Shown: in pieces, positions 59,572-64,000 of the stretch
Position numbering within the stretch: the stretch's first letter is position 1
Layout: the number at the start of each line of letters is the position of its first letter
DNA from: Bryobacteraceae bacterium
GTDB taxonomy: Bacteria > Acidobacteriota > Terriglobia > Bryobacterales > Bryobacteraceae
Direction: 5' to 3'
Assembly (NCBI GenBank): GCA_025980665.1
Contig: JAICXC010000006.1
Location: 1-64,000 of the forward strand
DNA: 64,000 nucleotides
The notes under the pieces: model-generated
What the model saw: the letters and a program-made list of their open reading frames with translations, nothing else
Told to the model about the DNA's origin: nothing
Database searches by the model: none
Program-made: the position numbers and the translations under genes

Positions 59572-60045
59572 TTATTCAACGACTACTAAAATCTCGCCTG
59601 CTCCCACCGTAGCATCCGGCCGCGCCCGAACTTCCACCACGCGTCCCGACTTGGGCGACTTCATTTCATTCTGCATCTTCATCGCCTCCACGACAATGAG
59701 GCCTTGCCCTTCTTCCACCGTGTCACCGGCCGCCACCAATATGCGGATGACTTTCCCCGGCATTGACGCTGCGATTTCCTGCCGTCCGTGGTTCGCGGCC
59801 ATACCTTGTCCCGGCCGCAGATCGCGCGGATCGAACACGTCCATCGAGAGCTGGCGGCCGTTGACCCAAATTTCCGTTCCTGCTCCCTTGCTCACACGGT
59901 AACTGCGTCCGTTCAATAGGACGGAAGTGCCTTCCAGCGAAAACTCACCTTCGATCAAGACTCCGTCTTCGCGGTCATACCGCAGCCGCGAGCCTTCGAT
60001 CTCAATCGTGCCCGAGCGGCCGTTCACTATGACACGCCGCTTCAT
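59572..60045 (-). CDS. Biotin carboxyl carrier domain protein
   Basis: A 157-aa biotinyl carrier. The biotinylated lysine is K123 (VVEAMKMQNE). N-terminal residues form a beta-rich domain (VIVNGRSGTIEIEGSRLRYD) like the BT or middle domain of acyl-CoA carboxylases. It is ATGA-coupled to the biotin carboxylase gene, which it would serve. The start at ATG 60045 is set by this overlap. Confidence 0.88.
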   Translation of the reverse strand: MKRRVIVNGRSGTIEIEGSRLRYDREDGVLIEGEFSLEGTSVLLNGRSYRVSKGAGTEIWVNGRQLSMDVFDPRDLRPGQGMAANHGRQEIAASMPGKVIRILVAAGDTVEEGQGLIVVEAMKMQNEMKSPKSGRVVEVRARPDATVGAGEILVVVE

Positions 60046-61541
60046 CGGAGCAACTCGTCGCGCCCGGAGTCGAGCCACCTGGACACATTTGTTGACACTT
60101 TTGTTAACGGTGGACTCCCCGAGCCGTTGGACTCGAGCGTCAGCACCAATGCTGCCGCGGCCTCGGATTCGGGATCCGCTTCGGTTTTCTTCCTTGTTTT
60201 GAAAAACCGTTCTACGAACGATGTTGACAGCCTACCTTCGCGAAACTCCGCATCGGCCAGCACCTCGCGGAAAAACCTGATGTTGTTACGAACGCCCGTG
60301 AGCACATACTCCGCGAGCGCCCGATCCAGCCGGTGGATCGCAGTCTCCCTGGTCGATCCCCACGCTGCGAGCTTGGCCAGCAAAGGATCGTATTCCAGCG
60401 GCACGTTCCAACCCTGGAAGATGCCCGAATCCAGCCGGACTCCCGGTCCCGACGGCTCACTTAAATGCACGATCGTTCCCGGCGCCGGCATAAAATCGTG
60501 ATCCGGATCCTCGGCGTAGATCCGGCACTCGATCGCCGAACCACGCCACGTCACGTCCTCCTGTCGAAGCGTCAGCCGTTCGCCGGCGGCGATCTTCAGT
60601 TGCCATTCCACCAAGTCGAGTCCGGTTGCGAGCTCCGTCACCGGATGCTCCACCTGGAGCCGCGTGTTCACTTCCAGAAAATAGAAATTCGCATCTCGAT
60701 CTACCAGAAACTCAACCGTCCCTGCGTTGGTGTATCCGGCCGCGCGGGCCACTTTCAGAGCAGCTTGGCCCATGTGCTCGCGCAGATCCGGATGAGATGA
60801 CATGAGAGGTGACGGGCACTCCTCGATCACCTTTTGATGGCGCCGCTGTATGGAACACTCGCGTTCGCCCAGGTGAATCAAGTTGCCGTGATGATCGCCT
60901 AGGATTTGAATCTCGATGTGCCGCGGCTCGATTACCAGTTTTTCGACATAGACTTCACTGTTGCCGAACGCACGCCCGGCTTCGCTCGCGGCATCCCGCA
61001 GCGCAGATTGCAGTTCGGATTCGCGGTCGACCCGGCGCATCCCCTTGCCACCCCCGCCTGCCGACGCTTTGAGCAACACCGGATAACCGAGGGAATTCGC
61101 AGCCGCGCGGGCCTGCTCCCAGCCCGTCAGGGCGCGCTCTGTACCGGGAACCACCGGCGCGCCCGCGGCAATCGCCAGTTGCCTGGCAGCTGTTTTCGAT
61201 CCCAGCTTGCGAATCGCCTCCGCGGGCGGGCCGATGAACATGATTCCGGCTGTCGCGCACGCCTCCGCGAACTCCGCATTCTCGCTCAGGAATCCATACC
61301 CGGGATGAATCGCCTCCGCCCCGTGGCGCTTAGCCGCATCGATAACGCGGTCGATTCGCAGGTAGCTTTCTGAAGATGGCGACGGCCCAAGGTAAGCAGC
61401 TTCATCCGCCAGGCGAACCGCCAAGGATCCCCGGTCCGCATCCGAGTATGCGGCCACGCTTGCGATTCCCATCTCACGGAGCGCCCGCACCACGCGCACG
61501 GCGATCTCCCCGCGGTTCGCTACTAGTACTTTATGGAACAT
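60042..61541 (-). CDS. Biotin carboxylase subunit (acetyl/propionyl-CoA carboxylase type)
   Basis: A 499-aa ATP-grasp biotin carboxylase. Landmarks are VLVANRGEIAVRVVRALREM, IHPGYGFLSENAEFAE, KASAGGGGKGMRRV, YVEKLVIEPRHIEIQILGD, RECSIQRRHQKVIEE and LEVNTRLQVEHPVTE. The C-terminus is extended past AccC by about 50 residues. With the carrier gene it forms an acyl-CoA carboxylase alpha part; the carboxyltransferase is not in the window. Its ATG shares one base with the stop of the Smr gene. Confidence 0.92.
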   Translation of the reverse strand: MFHKVLVANRGEIAVRVVRALREMGIASVAAYSDADRGSLAVRLADEAAYLGPSPSSESYLRIDRVIDAAKRHGAEAIHPGYGFLSENAEFAEACATAGIMFIGPPAEAIRKLGSKTAARQLAIAAGAPVVPGTERALTGWEQARAAANSLGYPVLLKASAGGGGKGMRRVDRESELQSALRDAASEAGRAFGNSEVYVEKLVIEPRHIEIQILGDHHGNLIHLGERECSIQRRHQKVIEECPSPLMSSHPDLREHMGQAALKVARAAGYTNAGTVEFLVDRDANFYFLEVNTRLQVEHPVTELATGLDLVEWQLKIAAGERLTLRQEDVTWRGSAIECRIYAEDPDHDFMPAPGTIVHLSEPSGPGVRLDSGIFQGWNVPLEYDPLLAKLAAWGSTRETAIHRLDRALAEYVLTGVRNNIRFFREVLADAEFREGRLSTSFVERFFKTRKKTEADPESEAAAALVLTLESNGSGSPPLTKVSTNVSRWLDSGRDELLR

Positions 61542-61849
61542 CACCGCGGAGTAACCCGTAGTGTCACGAGGGTAGCGCCCCATCCGCCTGCTTCCGCTGG
61601 AGCGTCGCCAAAAGATTCAACAAACGATGTCCGTGCCAGAATTTCGCGAACCATTTCCCGCTGAACACCGATGCCCCTGCCATGGATGATTCGCAAGGCC
61701 TTGTAGCCGTGGCGCTGGGCTTCGACCAGGTATTCCTCCACCGCCCCCCTCACATCCTTGGCTGGAACACTATGTAAGTCAAATACATCCGCAATGGGCA
61801 ATTCGACAGGTTCCGTATCGAATGGTTCGCTAAAGGTCTCGTCAGCCAT
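61541..61849 (-). CDS. Small Smr-domain protein
   Basis: A 102-aa stand-alone Smr domain: DLHSVPAKDVRGAVEEYLVE at the N-terminal side and the RIIHGRGIGVQREMVREI core with the family HGxG motif. Smr domains nick or bind DNA or RNA, as in MutS2. The extended -10 TGGTAAAAT stands five bases before the ATG, so the transcript should be leaderless. It is the first gene of Smr-biotin carboxylase-carrier. Confidence 0.88.
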   Translation of the reverse strand: MADETFSEPFDTEPVELPIADVFDLHSVPAKDVRGAVEEYLVEAQRHGYKALRIIHGRGIGVQREMVREILARTSFVESFGDAPAEAGGWGATLVTLRVTPR

Positions 61850-61854
61850 GGGCG

Positions 61855-61863
61855 ATTTTACCA
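61855..61863 (-). promoter_or_regulatory. Extended -10 promoter of the Smr-biotin carboxylase operon
   Basis: On the minus strand TGGTAAAAT, a TGn-extended -10, ends five bases before the ATG at 61849. TTGAGG lies upstream with a short spacer of 14, which an extended -10 can tolerate. A leaderless message is implied. Confidence 0.5.
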
Positions 61864-62022
61864 GTATGCGATCGCCTCAATGGTACACCTTAGATTCGGG
61901 CTAGAGAACACGGGTGACCCCTACGCTTTCTTCTCTTAGGACTGCTGAAGACCGAGTGCCAGCTGTTAGAATCGGGCTGACAAGATTATTGGCGCGGCTG
62001 TAGGACCAGACTCGAATACGCA

Positions 62023-63012
62023 ATGCTTTGCTTTTTGTGCGGTAAAAAGATCGGCCTGTGGCGGAGGTTAGTGGACCAGCAATATTGCTGTGCCGCGCAT
62101 CGCACCGAAGCCAAGCTCGCTTCTGCTCAGGCGTATCGCGAAGAAGATGAGCTGGAACACTGGTCCGTGATGCGGTCCAAGGGCAAAAAGAAGCCTTCGG
62201 CCCGTCCCGCCACTACGGGACAAACTGCCTCGGTCTTTGCTTTCCTAACGGTGGGCGGCCTGCTGGTGGCCGCACTGCTGCTTCCCGGACCGGGACCGGG
62301 CGCCGCGTTCCCCCAGGTTTCGCTGGATCCTACCATCAAGCGCAGTCTGCCGGCTCGCGCTTGGGATGCAGTGGGAGAAGTGGTGCGGAGCCAGGCTCCC
62401 GTAACCTTGCATCATGAGTTTGGATCGGACTCCGCAGACTGGGTTACGGTGAGCTCGCGCGCGCTGACAGGCACTGATGATCGGGAATGGGCCAGCGCGT
62501 CTCGCCCGGCGTTGTCCCATCCGATCTCTCTCCGTCTATGGGAGCGTTCTGCGTCCCTGCAGAATTATCAGATGGAGTTCCAAGGCCAGATGACCGGCCG
62601 CAGCCTGAGCTGGGCGTTTCGCGCGGCTAACGGGAACAACTACTATGCCACCAAGCTGGTGATTGCCAAGCCGGGTGCGGAACACAATGCCGGGCTGGTG
62701 CGCTACACCGTAATCGATGGGCACGAATCAGCAGCGGTTCGGCTGCCTTTGCCGTTGAGCCTCAGGCACGGTGTGGACTATCGCGTTCGCATGACCGTGC
62801 AGGACGATCACTTCATTACTTATCTGAACGGCCAGATTATCAGCACATGGACCGATACGGTACTGAAGCGCGGCGGAGTAGGTTTTTTCGAGGACCAGAG
62901 CGATCCGCAAAAGGTCGCCTGGATCAATGTGTCGGAACGCGACAGCTTCATGGGGCGCATGTTGGCCCACTTCTCGCTATTCGTCATCCCCGTTCCGCCC
63001 GACGCCCGCTGA
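62023..63012 (+). CDS. Zinc-finger membrane protein with outer concanavalin-like domain
   Basis: A 329-aa protein. A cytoplasmic N-terminus with a Cys cluster (CFLCGKKIGLWRRLV, then QQYCCAAHRTEAK) resembles small zinc fingers. One membrane helix (VFAFLTVGGLLVAALLLPG, about 70-90) leads to an outside beta-sandwich of the laminin-G/DUF1080 type with SWAFRAANGNNYYATKLVIA and VDYRVRMTVQDDHFITYLNG. The family is unknown to me; it might link an intracellular ribbon with sugar binding outside. Confidence 0.72.
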   Translation: MLCFLCGKKIGLWRRLVDQQYCCAAHRTEAKLASAQAYREEDELEHWSVMRSKGKKKPSARPATTGQTASVFAFLTVGGLLVAALLLPGPGPGAAFPQVSLDPTIKRSLPARAWDAVGEVVRSQAPVTLHHEFGSDSADWVTVSSRALTGTDDREWASASRPALSHPISLRLWERSASLQNYQMEFQGQMTGRSLSWAFRAANGNNYYATKLVIAKPGAEHNAGLVRYTVIDGHESAAVRLPLPLSLRHGVDYRVRMTVQDDHFITYLNGQIISTWTDTVLKRGGVGFFEDQSDPQKVAWINVSERDSFMGRMLAHFSLFVIPVPPDAR

Positions 63013-63025
63013 TCGCCGCGTCGCC

Positions 63026-63379
63026 TCAGGCTTTCTTCAGCACGAACTCAAAAGGCATCCCGGCGGCGTCGCCCTTCACTTTCAGCTCATTTCCCGACAC
63101 CACTCCGGTATAGGTTAGTTTGAGCGGCATACCGAAATCGAGGTTAACGGTGAACGAGATGTTATCGCCGTCGACCTTTCCTTCGGTGATCGGGATCGCC
63201 ATTCCCGGCATGAACTCCAGGGACCCGCTTAGCATAGCGCCATCGGCCTTGAAGGTGAACGCCTGGGGAAAGTCCCCGTTAGGCGTGGAGATGGTGCCCG
63301 TCCACTTACCATCGACGTCGGCTGCGAAGGCCGAGATCGCCAGCAGAAGGAATCCTAGTACGATTTTGGGAAGTCGCAT
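63026..63379 (-). CDS. Small secreted hypothetical protein
   Basis: A 117-aa exported protein: signal peptide (IVLGFLLLAISAFAADV), then one beta-barrel-like domain (GKWTGTISTPNGDFPQAFTF, ending GDAAGMPFEFVLKK). This domain recurs in acidobacterial secreted proteins and sometimes precedes enzymes. Function unknown. Convergent with the preceding gene. Confidence 0.7.
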   Translation of the reverse strand: MRLPKIVLGFLLLAISAFAADVDGKWTGTISTPNGDFPQAFTFKADGAMLSGSLEFMPGMAIPITEGKVDGDNISFTVNLDFGMPLKLTYTGVVSGNELKVKGDAAGMPFEFVLKKA

Positions 63380-63421
63380 ATCAAGAGTCTATACCTGGAG
63401 AGCCTTGGGGGCATCTGCTGG

Positions 63422-63445
63422 TAGTGTCCTTATAGGTGCGTTGCG
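63422..63445 (+). repeat. Left inverted repeat of the IS1-like remnant
   Basis: Begins TAGTGTCCTTATAGG and ends TGCGTTGCG. It matches the reverse complement of 63961-63984 at 20 of 24 positions. Confidence 0.75.
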
Positions 63446-63705
63446 AGGGTTTGAAAGAAGAAGTACCGCCAGTGGATGGCTTCCTGGCGATCCAAGTACA
63501 GCCCCAGGCAATCCGCCTGCGAGTGGCGAAAGTCGTTCACGCGGCGGCGGCGGGAAACCTCAATGAGCGGCGGGTCCGAGACGCAAGCCAGGTATTCGTT
63601 GCGTGCGACTCTCAGTGCCGCATTGCCAAACCTGGGAACATAAAGTCCTTCTATCAGGGCGCAGGCCGCCAACCCGCAAACTACGATAATGAGAGCCTTT
63701 CTCAC
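63430..63705 (-). CDS. Unrecognised ORF inside the IS1-like remnant
   Basis: A 91-aa frame starting at GTG 63705, with a hydrophobic start (RKALIIVVCGLAACALIEGL), then Arg-rich and aromatic residues, and stopping inside the left inverted repeat. It lies between the transposase stop and the repeat. It could be a small accessory gene or chance coding; a plus-strand ORF over the same region is equally long and lacks any signature. No family recognised. Confidence 0.35.
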   Translation of the reverse strand: MRKALIIVVCGLAACALIEGLYVPRFGNAALRVARNEYLACVSDPPLIEVSRRRRVNDFRHSQADCLGLYLDRQEAIHWRYFFFQTLATHL

Positions 63706-63724
63706 GGCTTTAATGACACCAAGT

Positions 63725-63973
63725 TTACGCCAAAAGTTCCGCAATCATCCAAACGTGGTCGGTGATGTTCGACTCCATTGCGGGCGTAACCCGTAGCGTC
63801 CGATGGATTCGGCAGAAGTTGTAATAGGCGAAATGGAGCGCGATTGCGAGCCATAGGTTTTCCCACTTCTTGGAGAAACTCAGGGTCAGCGGCGCCAGCC
63901 GTTTAATTGGAGTCCGCATGGTCAGATTCGACCGTTCGATAGCAAGATCAACGATTTTGCCGCAACGCAGATG
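63725..63973 (-). pseudogene. C-terminal fragment of an IS1-like transposase
   Basis: The open frame reads IERSNLTMRTPIKRLAPLTL, then SFSKKWENLWLAIALHFAYY, then NFCRIHRTLRVTPAMESN, which matches the end of IS1-like transposases (usual pattern ERxNLTMRM, FSKKxENH, YNFxRxHxTLRVTPAM). The helix-turn-helix and the first catalytic Asp residues are missing. Upstream the frame meets a stop at 63976-63974, so no functional start remains; the ATG at 63919 is internal. Confidence 0.8.
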
Positions 63974-63984
63974 TTAGGACACTA
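63961..63984 (-). repeat. Right inverted repeat of the IS1-like remnant
   Basis: Read on the minus strand it begins TAGTGTCCTAACATC and ends TGCGTTGCG, the counterpart of 63422-63445. The TAA inside it is the stop that closes the transposase frame upstream. Confidence 0.75.
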
Positions 63985-64000
63985 CCCAAAGCCGCGATCG

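Larger units (their letters stand above)
63422..63984. mobile_element. Internally deleted IS1-like element
   Basis: A 563-bp unit with 24-bp imperfect inverted repeats at 63422-63445 and 63961-63984 (20 of 24 match; outer end TAGTGTCCT). It holds only the C-terminal part of an IS1-like transposase on the minus strand and a short ORF beyond it. The transposase frame joins directly to sequence just inside the right repeat, so the middle of the gene was lost. No target duplication is evident. It could move only with help from a complete copy elsewhere. Confidence 0.7.

Noticed and set aside
63436-63765. Plus-strand 109-codon frame in the IS1-like remnant
   Set aside because: It crosses the transposase fragment antisense, has no start signal or recognisable domain, and is best read as chance.
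1-64000. CRISPR arrays, tRNA and rRNA genes
   Set aside because: No regularly spaced repeat series, no tRNA-like cloverleaf with CCA-end context and no rRNA-like conserved stretch was noticed in the short intergenic regions; a covariance-model search would be decisive.

Overview
The window is GC-rich chromosomal DNA with dense coding, many ATGA/TAATG overlaps and many GTG or TTG starts. Gene content points to an Acidobacteriota soil bacterium, probably of the Solibacter/Bryobacterales type. The signs are secreted carboxypeptidase-regulatory-like proteins, a Ser/Thr kinase fused to a formylglycine-enzyme-like domain, a DUF6152 protein, several paralogous secreted proteins of unknown function, and Tat-exported enzymes. 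This placement is inferred from gene content; no rRNA is present. I saw no tRNA, rRNA or CRISPR array, and no gene-free stretch above 300 bases.

Layout. 1-10.2 kb: glgB (minus; its last stop base is cut off by the window edge), a divergent adenosine deaminase, cysE, an AlaX-type tRNA-Ala editing protein, small secreted or zinc-ribbon proteins, an exported amidohydrolase and a molybdopterin oxidoreductase. 10.2-14.7 kb: S1/P1 nuclease, then a 2,367-bp IS1595-family transposon (11377-13743) inserted just upstream of lexA. It has about 23-bp inverted repeats and a 9-bp target duplication, and carries a three-gene cargo operon (nuclease-toxin-like protein, zinc-ribbon protein, DUF3467-like protein) plus a 52-aa gene. 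A 45-aa paralogue of that tiny gene lies just outside the element. 14.7-19 kb: glycine cleavage operon gcvT-gcvH-gcvPA-gcvPB. 19-29 kb: lytic transglycosylase, permease, nuoI, a membrane glycosyltransferase, cysteine desulfurase, mnmA, an LpxL-like acyltransferase, DinB, kinase-FGE, cupin and an adenosine-specific-kinase-like protein. 29-36.9 kb: rnr, a DinB-like protein, tldD-tldE, a response regulator and a citrate-lyase-like aldolase. 36.9-39.6 kb: ctaA-ctaB-SCO1-DUF420, for cytochrome oxidase assembly. 40-45 kb: a Tat-exported thiamine-diphosphate enzyme, an alpha/beta-hydrolase-domain protein, a luciferase-like oxidoreductase and a Phd/RelE toxin-antitoxin pair. 45.6-48.4 kb: a cysM-mec-(cysO-moeZ fusion) operon, a carrier-protein route to cysteine. 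48.5-50 kb: envelope stress proteins. 50-56.5 kb: aminotransferase, aldolase, and a cluster of secreted proteins with an odd metallo-beta-lactamase. 56.5-61.9 kb: two-component system, DnaC-like loader and biotin carboxylase/carrier/Smr genes. The window ends in an internally deleted IS1-like element.

Working together. Sulfur handling recurs (cysE, the cysM-mec-cysO/moeZ operon, cysteine desulfurase next to mnmA). Another recurring theme is very short leaders: many start codons lie 4-8 bases after a -10-like hexamer, suggesting leaderless mRNAs. The most unusual region is the IS1595 cargo transposon with its tiny-gene pair beside lexA.
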